The notes: generated by a model not told the origin, from the letters alone. 64,000 nt of DNA from Pseudomonas sp. Ant30-3 (GCF_000690905.1 NZ_JMCL01000059.1:161281-225280), one strand, 5' to 3'. Shown: positions 18,223 through 28,270, counted from the first letter of the stretch. Numbers and translations: made by a program.

Positions 18223-19031
18223 TGCTCGCTTGCCCGATCTGCAGTGAACCGCTGAATGCGGTCGACAATGGCGTGGCCTGCCCCGCCGGGCATCGTTTCG
18301 ACCGCGCGCGTCAGGGTTATCTGAACCTGCTGCCGGTGCAGCACAAAAACAGCCGCGACCCTGGGGATAACCTGGCGATGGTCGAAGCCCGCCGTGACTT
18401 TCTGAACGCCGGGCATTACGCACCGGTGGCCAAACGTCTCGCCGAACTGGCGGCCGGATACGCACCGCAACGCTGGCTCGACATCGGTTGTGGCGAGGGT
18501 TATTACACGGCGCAAATCGCCCAAGCCTTGCCAACTGCCGATGGCTACGCGCTGGACATCTCGCGGGAAGCGGTCAAACGCGCCTGCAAACGTGATCCGC
18601 AGCTGACCTGGTTGATCGCCAGCATGGCGCGCGTGCCATTGGCGTCCGGCAGTTGCCAGTTTCTCGCCAGCGTCTTCAGCCCTCTGGACTGGGAAGAAGC
18701 CAAACGTCTGCTCAGCCCCGGTGGCGGCCTGATGAAAGTCGGTCCCACCAGCGGCCATTTGATGGAACTGCGCGAACGTCTTTACGACGAAGTGCGTGAG
18801 TACACGGATGACAAGCATTTGGCGCTGGTGCCCGAAGGCATGGCGTTGCAACACAGCGAGACGCTTGAATTCAAACTGACGCTGGCAAGCGGCCAGGATC
18901 GCGCCAACCTGCTGGCGATGACGCCTCACGGCTGGCGCGCCAGTGCTGAACGACGGGCGGCGGTGATCGAGCAGGCGGAGCCGTTCGAGGTCACCGTGTC
19001 GATGCGTTACGATTACTTCGTACTTCAATAA
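18222..19031 (+). CDS. rlmA: 23S rRNA (guanine-N1)-methyltransferase RlmA
   Basis: SAM-dependent methyltransferase of the RlmA(I) family that methylates G745 of 23S rRNA in E. coli. The 269-residue product starts with a zinc finger (C4, C7, C20, H24 in [11 protein letters not shown]...CPAGHRFDRARQGYLNLL), followed by the SAM motif WLDIGCGEGYYTAQIA and the ...VFSPLDWEEAKRLLSPGG region. The one-base overlap with dapE marks coupled translation. The exact target guanine is inferred from the family. Confidence 0.9.
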   Translation: MLACPICSEPLNAVDNGVACPAGHRFDRARQGYLNLLPVQHKNSRDPGDNLAMVEARRDFLNAGHYAPVAKRLAELAAGYAPQRWLDIGCGEGYYTAQIAQALPTADGYALDISREAVKRACKRDPQLTWLIASMARVPLASGSCQFLASVFSPLDWEEAKRLLSPGGGLMKVGPTSGHLMELRERLYDEVREYTDDKHLALVPEGMALQHSETLEFKLTLASGQDRANLLAMTPHGWRASAERRAAVIEQAEPFEVTVSMRYDYFVLQ

Positions 19032-19105
19032 TTTTGGCGTTGAGCGACAGCTTGAAGCCGGCTAAATCCGCGAATGGATTTTTCAGACCCGCAGTGAGGA
19101 CATCC

Positions 19106-19483
19106 ATGCGCCAACCCGATATCGAGATTTACCTGAAAGACGCCGACGCCGACTACAAGGCCGTCGCAGCCTGGCTCAGCACCGCGTTGGGCCCTTGCAC
19201 TGACTGGGTGCAGAAAGGCCAAACGTACAAATGCAAGGCGGGTAGCGTGCCGGTGACCTGGCTGCCCAAGGCTGTAGGAAAATGGAACAGCCTGTACCTG
19301 GAAAGCGACCAGACACCGTGGGAAGACGACATTGCCTGCGCCCGCGCCGCGTTTGCCGCACTGAATGTCGAAGTGCGTTGCGCGCCGGGGAGTTGGGTCG
19401 AGGAAGAAGGTGAAGAAACAGCCGATCGCTGGATGCGGATCAGTGCTGATGGAGAAGAAGAGATCACCTGGAAAACTGCATAA
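19106..19483 (+). CDS. conserved hypothetical protein
   Basis: A 125-residue protein (MRQPDIEIYLKDADADYKAV...) with no signal peptide or membrane segment. Conserved-looking features are a C-K-A-G strand region (GQTYKCKAGSVPVTWLPKA) and an acidic, tryptophan-containing C-terminus (EEEGEETADRWMRIS). ATG 19106 is preceded by GTGAGGA at a good distance; an upstream in-frame start at 19034 would add a tail that looks non-coding. It follows rlmA by 74 bases and may share its transcript. No function can be assigned. Confidence 0.75.
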   Translation: MRQPDIEIYLKDADADYKAVAAWLSTALGPCTDWVQKGQTYKCKAGSVPVTWLPKAVGKWNSLYLESDQTPWEDDIACARAAFAALNVEVRCAPGSWVEEEGEETADRWMRISADGEEEITWKTA

Positions 19484-19502
19484 AGGCTGTACCCCGATCA
19501 AC

Positions 19503-19592
19503 TGTAGGAGTGAGCCTGCTCGCGATAGCGCCCTTTCAGTCAACATCAATGTTGAATGCCGGTCAGTCATCGCGAGCAGGCTCGCTCCTACA
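19503..19592. repeat. REP-type inverted repeat
   Basis: Arms starting TGTAGGAGTGAGCCTGCTCG (19503-) and ending GCAGGCTCGCTCCTACA (-19592) form an inverted pair between two convergent genes. Confidence 0.85.
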
Positions 19593-19619
19593 GGTGTTAT
19601 GGGTGATCTGAGGAGTGAG

Positions 19620-19829
19620 TTACAAACCCACAACATCCTCAGCCTGCAACCCCTTCTCCCCCGTCACCACGGCGTACTCCACCTGCTGACCCTCAGCCAG
19701 CGAGCGATGTCCTTCACCGCGGATCGCGCGGTAATGCACAAACACGTCCACTCCGTCATCACGCTGAATGAAGCCATAGCCCTTGGCATCGTTGAACCAC
19801 TTCACATTGCCGGTTACGCGCGTAGCCAT
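19620..19829 (-). CDS. cold-shock domain protein
   Basis: A 69-residue CspA-type single-stranded nucleic-acid binding protein consisting of one cold-shock domain. It has the N-terminal GNVKWFNDAKGYGFIQ (RNP1, KGYGFI) and VFVHY (RNP2 region), then EGQQVEYAV. Such proteins act as RNA chaperones; whether this one is cold-induced cannot be seen. An AAGGGG ribosome-binding site lies 9 bases before the ATG. It is divergent from plsB. Confidence 0.93.
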   Translation of the reverse strand: MATRVTGNVKWFNDAKGYGFIQRDDGVDVFVHYRAIRGEGHRSLAEGQQVEYAVVTGEKGLQAEDVVGL

Positions 19830-19953
19830 AAGTTGCTGCCCCTTGTTTTTATTGTTGAGCGGGCGAGTATAGGTCAGCCGTGTAATCTCTCAACTCAACT
19901 TTACTTAGCCGCTTTTTTGCCGATTTTCGGCTAATACGGCACACTGTCGCACC

Positions 19954-19973
19954 CCGAGCAAACGCTCGGTTTT
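19954..19973 (+). terminator. hairpin plus T-tract in the plsB leader
   Basis: CCGAGC (19954-19959) and GCTCGG (19964-19969) pair around AAAC and are followed directly by TTTT. The hairpin ends about 25 bases before the plsB ATG and no upstream plus-strand gene needs a terminator there. It may be an attenuator of plsB or the end of an unseen small transcript. Confidence 0.45.
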
Positions 19974-19994
19974 ATTCACTCACGCAGAAGCCGT

Positions 19995-22496
19995 ATGACC
20001 CGCTCCCCGTTCCGTCGTCTTGTGTTTGGCACCCTGCGCCGGCTGTTGTACCTCTGGGTTCGCTCGGAGACGATCAATCAGTCGTCGTTCACCCTCAACC
20101 TCGACCGCAGCCGCCCGGTGTTCTACGTCCTGCAAAACCCTTCAATGACCGACCTTGCCGTGGTCGATACCGAATGCACCAAGGCCGGCCTGCCCCGGCC
20201 GGTATTGCCGGTGTCAGTGGGGACACTGCTCGAACCCGCTGCGTTTTTCTACCTGACGCCCGAGCCCGACTGGCTCGGTCGTCAGGACAAACGCGGCGCA
20301 CCGCCGACCCTGACCCGTCTGGTCAGCGCCCTGAGCCAGAACGCCGCCGAAGATGCGCAGATCATCCCGGTCAGCGTGTTCTGGGGCCAGTCGCCCGACA
20401 GCGAATCGAGCCCGTGGAAACTGCTCTTCGCTGACAGCTGGGCGGTCACCGGGCGGTTGCGCCGGTTGCTCAGCATCATCGTGCTGGGGCGCAAGACCCG
20501 CGTGCAGTTCTCCGCGCCGATCCATCTGCGCGAGCTGATCGATCACAACAAGGGCCACGAGCGCACCGTGCGCATGGCCCAGCGCATCCTGCGCGTACAC
20601 TTCCGCAACCTCAAAGCCGCCGTGATCGGCCCCGACATTTCTCACCGTCGCAACCTGGTCAAAGGTCTGCTCAATCAACCGCTGGTCAGGCAAGCGATCC
20701 TTGATGAGGCCGAGCGCGAGAACATTTCCCCCGAGAAAGCCAAGGCCCAGGCGCTGCGCTATGGCAACGAGATAGCATCGGATTACACCTACACCGCGAT
20801 CCGCTTTCTCGAAGTGGTGTTGAGCTGGTTCTGGAACAAGATTTACGACGGGATCAAGGTCAACCACATCGAAGGCGTGCAGAAGGTCGCCCAGGGTCAC
20901 GAGGTCATCTATGTACCGTGTCACCGCAGCCACATCGACTACCTGCTGCTGTCCTATCTGCTGTTCCGCAACGGCCTGACACCGCCGCACATTGCCGCCG
21001 GCATCAACCTCAACATGCCGGTGATCGGCAGCCTGCTGCGACGCGGCGGTGCGTTCTTCATGCGTCGCACCTTCAAGGGCAACCCGCTGTACACCTCGGT
21101 GTTCAACGAATACCTGCACACCCTGTTCACCAAAGGTTTTCCGGTCGAGTACTTCGTCGAGGGTGGCCGCTCGCGCACCGGGCGCATGCTGCAACCGAAA
21201 ACCGGGATGCTGGCGATCACCCTGCGCAGCTTCTTGCGCTCCTCGCGGATGCCGATTGTGTTCATCCCGGTCTATATCGGTTATGAACGCGTGCTTGAAG
21301 GGCGGACTTATCTCGGCGAACTGCGCGGCGCCACCAAGAAGAAAGAATCGATCTTCGACATCTTCAAAGTCATCGGCGCGTTGAAGCAGCGTTTTGGTCA
21401 AGTCGCGGTGAACTTCGGCGAGCCGATCAAGCTGGCTGAATTCCTCGACAGCGAACAGCCGGACTGGCGCCAACAGGAACTCGGCCCGCAGTTCAAACCG
21501 GCCTGGCTCAACGAAACCACCAACCGCCTGGGCGAGAAAGTCGCGCAGCATCTGAACGAAGCGGCGGCGATCAACCCGGTCAATCTGGTCGCGCTGGCGC
21601 TGTTGTCCACCACGCGTCTGGCCCTGGATGATCGCGCCATGGCGCGGGTGCTCGATCTCTACCTGGCGCTGCTGCGCAAGGTGCCGTACTCGCCGCACAC
21701 CACGCTGCCGGAGGGTGATGGCCGAGCGTTGATCGAACACGTCAAGGACATGGATCTGCTGTCTGAACAGAACGATGCCTTGGGCAAGATTTTGTATCTG
21801 GATGAGCAGAATGCGGTTCTGATGACGTATTACCGCAACAACGTGCTGCACATATTCGCCTTGCCGTCATTGCTTGCGAGCTTCTTCCAGAGCACGTCGC
21901 GCATGAGCCGTGAACAGATCCTGCGGTACACCCGGGCGCTGTATCCGTACCTGCAATCGGAGCTGTTCATCCGCTGGTCGCTGGACGAACTGGATGCGGT
22001 GGTCGATCAGTGGCTCGAAGCTTTCGTCGAACAGGGCCTGCTGCGGTTCGAAAACGATGTGTACTTGCGTCCGGCGCCAAGCTCGCGGCATTTCGTGTTG
22101 CTGACGCTGCTCTCGAAAAGCATTGCGCAAACCTTGCAGCGCTTCTACATGACCGTGTCGCTGCTGCTCAACAGCGGCCAGAACAGCCTCAGCGCCGAAG
22201 AACTGGAAGACTTGTGCACGGTCATGGCCCAGCGCCTGTCGATCCTGCATGGTCTGAACGCACCGGAATTTTTCGACAAGAGCCTGTTCCGCCACTTCAT
22301 CCAGACGCTGCTCGACCTCGATGTGCTCCGGCGCGATGAAGCGGGCAAGTTGAGTTATCACCCGTTGCTTGGCGAACTCGCCGAGGGTGCGGCCAAACGG
22401 GTACTGCCGGCAGAAATTCGTTTGTCGATCCGTCAGGTGGCGCTGCATCGCAGTGAAGATGCGGCGGACCTGCCCGCCGTACCGCCCGAGGCCTGA
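19995..22496 (+). CDS. plsB: glycerol-3-phosphate 1-O-acyltransferase PlsB
   Basis: Acylates sn-glycerol-3-phosphate at position 1 with acyl-ACP or acyl-CoA, the first step of phospholipid synthesis, at the inner membrane. The 833-residue product has the catalytic HX4D motif H310-R-S-H-I-D315, then [12 protein letters not shown], the [11 protein letters not shown] motif and [12 protein letters not shown], as expected for the large proteobacterial PlsB. Length is typical. It stands alone, divergent from the cold-shock gene, with a hairpin in its leader and a terminator behind it. Confidence 0.95.
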   Translation: MTRSPFRRLVFGTLRRLLYLWVRSETINQSSFTLNLDRSRPVFYVLQNPSMTDLAVVDTECTKAGLPRPVLPVSVGTLLEPAAFFYLTPEPDWLGRQDKRGAPPTLTRLVSALSQNAAEDAQIIPVSVFWGQSPDSESSPWKLLFADSWAVTGRLRRLLSIIVLGRKTRVQFSAPIHLRELIDHNKGHERTVRMAQRILRVHFRNLKAAVIGPDISHRRNLVKGLLNQPLVRQAILDEAERENISPEKAKAQALRYGNEIASDYTYTAIRFLEVVLSWFWNKIYDGIKVNHIEGVQKVAQGHEVIYVPCHRSHIDYLLLSYLLFRNGLTPPHIAAGINLNMPVIGSLLRRGGAFFMRRTFKGNPLYTSVFNEYLHTLFTKGFPVEYFVEGGRSRTGRMLQPKTGMLAITLRSFLRSSRMPIVFIPVYIGYERVLEGRTYLGELRGATKKKESIFDIFKVIGALKQRFGQVAVNFGEPIKLAEFLDSEQPDWRQQELGPQFKPAWLNETTNRLGEKVAQHLNEAAAINPVNLVALALLSTTRLALDDRAMARVLDLYLALLRKVPYSPHTTLPEGDGRALIEHVKDMDLLSEQNDALGKILYLDEQNAVLMTYYRNNVLHIFALPSLLASFFQSTSRMSREQILRYTRALYPYLQSELFIRWSLDELDAVVDQWLEAFVEQGLLRFENDVYLRPAPSSRHFVLLTLLSKSIAQTLQRFYMTVSLLLNSGQNSLSAEELEDLCTVMAQRLSILHGLNAPEFFDKSLFRHFIQTLLDLDVLRRDEAGKLSYHPLLGELAEGAAKRVLPAEIRLSIRQVALHRSEDAADLPAVPPEA

Positions 22497-22504
22497 TTCA
22501 AAAG

Positions 22505-22525
22505 CAGCGGTGTACAACCGCTGCC
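22505..22525 (+). terminator. terminator-like hairpin after plsB
   Basis: GCAGCGG (22505-22511) and CCGCTGC (22519-22525) pair across a 7-base loop; TTTTTGTTG follows after eight bases. Moderate terminator candidate. Confidence 0.55.
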
Positions 22526-22554
22526 CCATCCGTTTTTGTTGAGAGGAAGCCGCC

Positions 22555-23244
22555 ATGCTCCGCCCTACCCTACGCTTTGCCGGCCTGTGCGCAGGCCTGA
22601 TGATTTCCGCCAGCGCGCTTGCACTGTCGCTCAATGACCTGTCGCAAAAGGATGCTACCGGCGGATTGAAAGATGCACTGACGCAAAGTGCACAACTGGC
22701 CGTCAAACAACTCGGCGCACCGGGCGGCTTCAGCAACAATCCCGAGGTGAAAATCGAACTGCCGGGCAAACTGGGCAAAGTCGCCAGCAAGATGAAAGCG
22801 TTCGGCATGGGCGCTCAAGTCGATCAACTGGAAACCAGTATGAACAAGGCCGCCGAGGCCGCCGTGGTTCAGGCCCAGCCAATCCTCGTCGACGCTGTGA
22901 AAAAAATGACCGTAGAAGATGCCAAAGGCATCCTCAGCGGCGGCAACGACTCGGCTACGCAATACCTGAGCCAGACCAGCCGTGAACAGATCCGCCTGAA
23001 ATTCCTGCCGATCGTCAAAAAAGCCACTGATCAGGTCGGTCTGGCCAGGCAGTACAACTCGTTTGCCGGACAGGCGGCCGCCTTTGGTGTCGTCGATACG
23101 AAGAGCGCCAATATTGAAGGTTATGTGACGGAACAGGCGCTGAATGGCCTGTTTGAAATGATCGGCAAACAGGAAGAAACCATCCGCCAGAACCCGGCGG
23201 CTGCAGCGACCAGTCTGGCGAAGAAAGTGTTCGGGACCCTCTGA
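22555..23244 (+). CDS. DUF4197 domain protein, exported
   Basis: A 229-residue protein with an N-terminal signal peptide (hydrophobic run about residues 8-24, then ALSLNDLSQ) followed by one DUF4197 domain. Recognisable stretches are GLKDALTQSAQLAVKQL, LPGKLGKVASKMKAFGMGAQ and the YVTEQALNGLFEMIGKQE end. The function of the family is unknown; the signal peptide places it in the periplasm or envelope. A GAGAGGAAG ribosome-binding site stands before ATG 22555. It lies between plsB and a long REP array, so it is probably a single-gene unit or read from plsB. Confidence 0.8.
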   Translation: MLRPTLRFAGLCAGLMISASALALSLNDLSQKDATGGLKDALTQSAQLAVKQLGAPGGFSNNPEVKIELPGKLGKVASKMKAFGMGAQVDQLETSMNKAAEAAVVQAQPILVDAVKKMTVEDAKGILSGGNDSATQYLSQTSREQIRLKFLPIVKKATDQVGLARQYNSFAGQAAAFGVVDTKSANIEGYVTEQALNGLFEMIGKQEETIRQNPAAAATSLAKKVFGTL

Positions 23245-23254
23245 CATTCCCCGC

Positions 23255-24089
23255 GTAGGAGCAAGCTTGCTCGCGATGGCGGTGGGTCAGTCACCGTCTG
23301 AGTTAAATGACACACCGCCATCGCGGGCAAGCCCGGCTCCTACAGATTTTAGGCCAGCCGCAGATTTTGCATCCAGCACCAGCCCCGTAGGAGCAAGCTT
23401 GCTCGCGACGGCGGTGGGTCAGTCACCGTCTGAGTTAAATGACACACCGCCATCGCGGGCAAGCCCGGCTCCTACAGATTTTAGGGCCAGCCGCAGATTT
23501 TGCATCCAGCACCAGCCCCGTAGGAGCAAGCTCGCTCGCGATGGCGGTGGGTCAGTCACCGTCTGAGTTAAATGACACACCGCCATCGCGGGCAAGCCCG
23601 GCTCCTACAGATTTTAGGCCAGCCGCAGATTTTGCATCCAGCACCAGCCCCGTAGGAGCAAGCTTGCTCGCGATGGCGGTGGGTCAGTCACCGTCTGAGT
23701 TAAATGACACACCGCCATCGCGGGCAAGCCCGGCTCCTACAGATTTTAGGCCAGCCGCAGATTTTGCATCCAGCACCAGCCCCGTAGGAGCAAGCTCGCT
23801 CGCGACGGCGGTGGGTCAGTCACCGTCTGAGTTAAATGACACACCGCCATCGCGGGCAAGCCCGGCTCCTACAGATTTTAGGGCCAGCCGCAGATTTTGC
23901 ATCCAGCACCAGCCCCGTAGGAGCAAGCTTGCTCGCGACGGCGGTGGGTCAGTCACCGTCTGAGTTAAATGACACACCGCCATCGCGGGCAAGCCCGGCT
24001 CCTACAGATTTTAGGGCCAGCCGCAGATTTTGCATTTATCACCAGATTTAGGCCAGCCGCAGACTTTGCATGTAGCACCAGTCCCGTCC
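23255..24089. repeat. tandem array of six ~132-bp REP-pair units (BIME-like)
   Basis: Six near-identical units begin at 23255, 23387, 23520, 23652, 23784 and 23917, with spacings of 132 or 133 bases (the extra base is a third G in TTTTAGGGCC). Each unit holds a forward REP (GTAGGAGCAAGCTTGCTCGC), a spacer GGTCAGTCACCGTCTGAG, an inverted REP (CATCGCGGGCAAGCCCGGCT) and a linker ending CCAGCACCAGCCCC. Copies differ only at a few positions (AAGCTT/AAGCTC, GATGG/GACGG). A partial, diverged linker follows to about 24089. It fills the convergent gap between the DUF4197 gene and mexK. Open frames across it are artefacts of the period. Confidence 0.95.
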
Positions 24090-24092
24090 AGA

Positions 24093-27000
24093 TCAGGACG
24101 GTTCTTTCTTGATCCTGAACCAGGCCGCATACAACGCCGGCAAAAACAACAACGTCAACGCGGTGGCCACGATCAACCCGCCCATGATCGCCACCGCCAT
24201 CGGCCCGAAAAACACGCTGCGTGACAGCGGAATCATCGCCAGCACAGCCGCCAGCGCCGTCAAAACGATCGGGCGGAAGCGTCGCACTGTCGCCTCGATA
24301 ATCGCCTGCCAAGGCTTCAGCCCCGCCGCGATGTCCTGCTCGATCTGATCCACCAGAATCACCGAATTACGCATGATCATCCCCGACAGCGCAATCGTCC
24401 CCAGCATCGCCACGAACCCGAAAGGTTGACGAAACACCATCAGAAACAACGTCACCCCGATCAACCCCAGTGGCGCCGTCAGAAACACCATCACCGTGCG
24501 TGAGAAACTTCGCAGTTGCAGCATCAGCAACGTCAGCACCACCACGATAAAAAGCGGCACCCCGGCCTTTACCGAATTCTGCCCGCGCGCCGAGTCCTCT
24601 ACCGTGCCGCCCACGTCCAGCAAATAGCCATCCGGCAATTGCGCGCGAATCGGATCGAGCGTCGGCATGATCTGCTGCACCAGCGTCGCCGGTTGCTGCT
24701 TGCCATAAATATCGGCGCGGACCGTCACGTTAGGCAGCCGATTGCGATGCCAGATAATGCCTTCTTCAAAACCGTATTCGAGCGTGGCGATCTGCGACAA
24801 CGCTACGCTGCGACCGTTGTCAGTGGGCACCGCGAGACTCGGCAGCAACGATAATTCGGTGCGCTCATGCAGGGTGCCGCGCAGCAGAATCTCGATCAAC
24901 TCGTTGTCTTCGCGATACTGACTGACGCTCGACCCCGTGAGCGAACTCTGCAGAAATTTCGCCAGGTTCGCCGTGCTCACCCCGAGCGCCCGGGCGCGGT
25001 CCTGATCGACATTCAGATAGACGACCTTGCTCGGTTCTTCCCAATCGAGGTGGACATTGACCACATGCGGATTCTCGCGAACCTTGGCGGCGACTTTTCT
25101 TGCCAGCGCGCGCACTTCCTCGATGTGCTCACCGGTCACCCGAAACTGCACCGGATACCCCACGGGCGGGCCGTTCTCTAGTCGAGTGACCCGCGAACGC
25201 AGGGTTGGGAATTGTTCATTCAGCGTTTCGATCAGCCACAGGCGCAAGGTCTCGCGCTCTTCGATGGTTTTGGCCAGGACGACAAACTGGGCGAAGCTCG
25301 CCGCAGGAAGTTGCTGATCGAGCGGTAGGTAAAATCGCGGAGAACCGGTGCCGACATAGGCCACATAGTTGTCGATGCCGGCATGGTCCTTGAGCAGCGC
25401 TTCCAGGCGCTTGACCTCAACAGCGGTGTTGCTCAGGGACGCGCCCTCGGCCAGTTTCAGGTCAACCATCAATTCAAGACGACCGGATGCCGGGAAGAAC
25501 TGTTGTGGGACAAACCGGAACAGCACGACCGACGCAACGAACAACGCAACGGTCAGCACGATCACGGTTTTGCGGCGTCGCACGCACCACTCCACCAGTC
25601 GCCTGACACGTTGATAAAACGGCGTGCCATAAGGGTCGAATTCGCCGTTGGCGGTACCGTGTTTGGCGGCGTGAATTTTCGCCAGATCCGGCAGGAGTTT
25701 TTCCCCCAGATACGGTACAAAAACCACCGCCGCCACCCACGATGCCAGCAGCGCGATGGTCACCACCTGGAAGATCGAGCGGGTGTATTCACCGGTGCCC
25801 GACTGCGCGGTGGCGATCGGCAAGAAACCGGCGGCGGTGATCAGCGTACCGGTGAGCATCGGGAACGCGGTGCTGGTCCAGGCGTAACTCGCGGCCTTCA
25901 CCCGGTCGAAGCCCTGCTCCATTTTGATCGCCATCATTTCCACGGCGATGATCGCGTCGTCCACCAGCAGCCCCAACGCCAGTACTAGCGCACCGAGGGA
26001 AATCTTGTGCAGGCCGATGCCAAGGTAATACATGCAGGCAAAGGTCATCGCCAACACCAGCGGAATCGCCAGCGCCACCACCATGCCGGTGCGCACACCG
26101 AGTGAGAAGAAGCTCACCAGCAGCACAATCGCCAAGGCTTCTACCAGCACCTGAACGAATTCTCCGACACCGGTTTTCACCGCTGCCGGCTGATCGGAGA
26201 CTTTGCGCAGTTGCATGCCCGCCGGCAGGTTTTTCTGGATCCGCGCGAACTCGACTTCCAGCGCCTTGCCCAGTACCAGAATGTCGCCACCGTCCTTCAT
26301 GGCGACGGCCAGACCGATCGCGTCCTCTGCCATGAAACGCATACGTGGCGCAGGGGGATCGTTGAAACCGCGCCGCACATTGGCGACATCGGAGATACGG
26401 AACGTGCGATCGCCGACGCGGATCGGGAAGTTTTTTATCTCTTCAACTGTCTGAAAATTCCCCGACACCCGTAGCTGCAATCGTTCACTGGTGGTTTCGA
26501 AAAAACCCGCCGTTGACACCGCATTCTGCTCCTGCAGCGCTTGCTGCACCGCTGCCAGTGGCAGACCAAGGGTGGCGAGTTTGACGTTGGACAGTTCGAC
26601 CCAGATCTTCTCATCCTGCAGCCCCAACAGGTCGACCTTGCCGACATCCTTCACCCGTTGCAGCTGGATCTGCACCCGGTCGGCGTAGTCCTTGAGTACC
26701 GCGTAGTCAAAACCGTCGCCGCTCAACGCGTAGATATTGCCGAAGGTGGTACCGAATTCATCGTTGAAGAACGGCCCCTGAACCCCCGGAGGCAGAGTGT
26801 GACGAATGTCGCTGACCTTCTTGCGGACCTGATACCAGAGCTCTGGGATGTCCACCGAATGCATGGAATCGCGGGCAATAAACGTCACTTGCGATTCACC
26901 GGGGCGCGAGAACGAGACAATGCGTTCGTACTCGCCGGTTTCCATCAGCTTCTTTTCGATGCGTTCAGTGACCTGCCGCGAGACTTCTTCCGCGGTCGCG

Positions 27001-27164
27001 CCCGGCCAGATCGTGCGCACGACCATGGCTTTGAAGGTGAACGGCGGATCTTCGCTTTGCCCCAGCTTGGTGTAGGAAAGTGCGCCGACGACTGCGAGCA
27101 AGATCATCAGGAACAGTACGATCTGGCGATTACGCAGCGCCCATTCAGAAAGATTGAAACCCAT
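24093..27164 (-). CDS. mexK: RND multidrug efflux permease, MexK-like
   Basis: Inner-membrane proton-driven RND pump of 1023 residues, normal for the class. It starts MGFNLSEWALRNRQIVLFLM (first membrane segment), has the large periplasmic loops, the central membrane block with LALGLLVDDAIIAVEMMA (the proton-relay DD motif) and the second block ending ...LTLLFLPALYAAWFRIKKE. The gene follows a single adaptor gene by 5 bases, and there is no outer-membrane channel gene. A divergent TetR gene is beyond. This is the arrangement of P. aeruginosa mexJK-mexL, also near plsB; that system exports triclosan and macrolides using an outer-membrane channel encoded elsewhere. Substrates here are inferred only. 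Confidence 0.83.
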   Translation of the reverse strand: MGFNLSEWALRNRQIVLFLMILLAVVGALSYTKLGQSEDPPFTFKAMVVRTIWPGATAEEVSRQVTERIEKKLMETGEYERIVSFSRPGESQVTFIARDSMHSVDIPELWYQVRKKVSDIRHTLPPGVQGPFFNDEFGTTFGNIYALSGDGFDYAVLKDYADRVQIQLQRVKDVGKVDLLGLQDEKIWVELSNVKLATLGLPLAAVQQALQEQNAVSTAGFFETTSERLQLRVSGNFQTVEEIKNFPIRVGDRTFRISDVANVRRGFNDPPAPRMRFMAEDAIGLAVAMKDGGDILVLGKALEVEFARIQKNLPAGMQLRKVSDQPAAVKTGVGEFVQVLVEALAIVLLVSFFSLGVRTGMVVALAIPLVLAMTFACMYYLGIGLHKISLGALVLALGLLVDDAIIAVEMMAIKMEQGFDRVKAASYAWTSTAFPMLTGTLITAAGFLPIATAQSGTGEYTRSIFQVVTIALLASWVAAVVFVPYLGEKLLPDLAKIHAAKHGTANGEFDPYGTPFYQRVRRLVEWCVRRRKTVIVLTVALFVASVVLFRFVPQQFFPASGRLELMVDLKLAEGASLSNTAVEVKRLEALLKDHAGIDNYVAYVGTGSPRFYLPLDQQLPAASFAQFVVLAKTIEERETLRLWLIETLNEQFPTLRSRVTRLENGPPVGYPVQFRVTGEHIEEVRALARKVAAKVRENPHVVNVHLDWEEPSKVVYLNVDQDRARALGVSTANLAKFLQSSLTGSSVSQYREDNELIEILLRGTLHERTELSLLPSLAVPTDNGRSVALSQIATLEYGFEEGIIWHRNRLPNVTVRADIYGKQQPATLVQQIMPTLDPIRAQLPDGYLLDVGGTVEDSARGQNSVKAGVPLFIVVVLTLLMLQLRSFSRTVMVFLTAPLGLIGVTLFLMVFRQPFGFVAMLGTIALSGMIMRNSVILVDQIEQDIAAGLKPWQAIIEATVRRFRPIVLTALAAVLAMIPLSRSVFFGPMAVAIMGGLIVATALTLLFLPALYAAWFRIKKEPS

Positions 27165-27169
27165 GGGAC

Positions 27170-28270
27170 TTACTCCTTTTCCGCCAGATTGACCACGCGG
27201 TTGGAGCGATCCACCGGTCGCACCTGTTGTCCCTCGAGAAGCACATGAACCCCGGCGGCCACCACCCAGTCACTGGCGTTCAGGCCTTCGAGCACCGGCA
27301 CGGTTTTTTCGCCGAAGGCACCGACCCGAACCGGGACTTTCTTCAACGTGTTGTTGGCGCCGAGCACCCAGACATAGGTGGCACCGTTTTCGGCGGTGAC
27401 CGCGGACAGCGGAACCGACAGTGAAATGACGTCGGCAGTCTGGATGAAAACCCGAGCGCTCTGACCGAGCTCGGCAGGCACCTTGCCAGCGGTGAAGGCG
27501 ATACGCGCGGCGAACGTCCGCGATTTCGGATCGGCCGCGGGCGACAACTCGCGGATGCGCCCAGTGAAGCGCTGATCCGGTTGCGTCCACAATTCCACAG
27601 TAACTGGCTGGCCGACTTTGAAGCGACCGAAACTCTGCTCCGGCAAACTGATCAGCACTTCGCGTTCGCCGTCGGTGGCCAGGGTAAACACCGTTTGCCC
27701 GGCGGCCACTACTTGCCCGACTTCAACTGCACGTTTGGCCACCACACCGTCCTGAGGCGCACGCAGGACGGCGTAACTGGCCTGGTTGGTCGAGACGTTG
27801 AATTCAGCTTTGATTTGCTTGAGGCGTGCTTCACCGGAGCGGTAAAGGTTTTCGGAATTGTCGTACGCTGAACGGCTGACCATCTGACGGTCCATCAGCG
27901 TTTTATAACGGTCGCGCTCGGCCCGCACGAGGCTCAGGTTGGCTTCGGCAGCAGTGACCTGCGCACGGGTCGCTTCCAGTTGCAGGCGTACATCCTGCGG
28001 ATCGAGCTCGGCCAGCGGCTGATCGGCCTTGACCCGTTGCCCCTCTTCGACCAGCCGTCGGCTCACTTTGCCACCAATGCGGAAGGCCAGTTCCGGCTCA
28101 TAGCGCGCTCGCACTTCACCGGGGAAACTTTCCATTGCCTGGGCCGAAGGCTCTGGTTGCACCACCATCGCCGGTCGGACGCTGACCTGAGGCGCCTCTT
28201 CATGCCCGCACGCAGACAATAAAAACGCCAGACCGACTGGCAACGCGAGGGGCAAGGCATAGCGGAACAT
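27170..28270 (-). CDS. mexJ: RND periplasmic adaptor (membrane fusion protein), MexJ-like
   Basis: A 366-residue lipoprotein-type adaptor linking the RND pump to an outer-membrane channel. Signal peptide and lipobox are visible (PVGLAFLLSACGHEEAP, cysteine at residue 21), then the biotinyl-lipoyl half-motifs (RRLVEEGQRVKADQPLAELD and ...DGVVAKRAVEVGQVV) flanking a coiled-coil hairpin, and the beta-barrel domain (LGQSARVFIQ). It overlaps no gene but ends 5 bases before mexK, so one transcript is expected. The promoter overlaps the inverted operator-like sites described next. Confidence 0.85.
   Translation of the reverse strand: MFRYALPLALPVGLAFLLSACGHEEAPQVSVRPAMVVQPEPSAQAMESFPGEVRARYEPELAFRIGGKVSRRLVEEGQRVKADQPLAELDPQDVRLQLEATRAQVTAAEANLSLVRAERDRYKTLMDRQMVSRSAYDNSENLYRSGEARLKQIKAEFNVSTNQASYAVLRAPQDGVVAKRAVEVGQVVAAGQTVFTLATDGEREVLISLPEQSFGRFKVGQPVTVELWTQPDQRFTGRIRELSPAADPKSRTFAARIAFTAGKVPAELGQSARVFIQTADVISLSVPLSAVTAENGATYVWVLGANNTLKKVPVRVGAFGEKTVPVLEGLNASDWVVAAGVHVLLEGQQVRPVDRSNRVVNLAEKE

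Noticed and set aside
20214..21851. Minus-strand frame of about 545 codons opposite plsB
   Set aside because: Antisense artefact of GC-rich codon usage. The plus strand encodes clear PlsB motifs.
23439..23963. Long open frames of repetitive sequence (MTHRHRGQARLLQ... units) within the REP array
   Set aside because: The frame stays open only because the repeat period is 132 (a multiple of 3). It has no ribosome-binding site, and the repeats are non-coding REP elements.
24093..28270. Assignment of the RND pair to TriABC
   Set aside because: TriABC has two adaptor genes. Only one adaptor is present here and a divergent TetR gene and plsB are nearby, which fits MexJK-MexL better.
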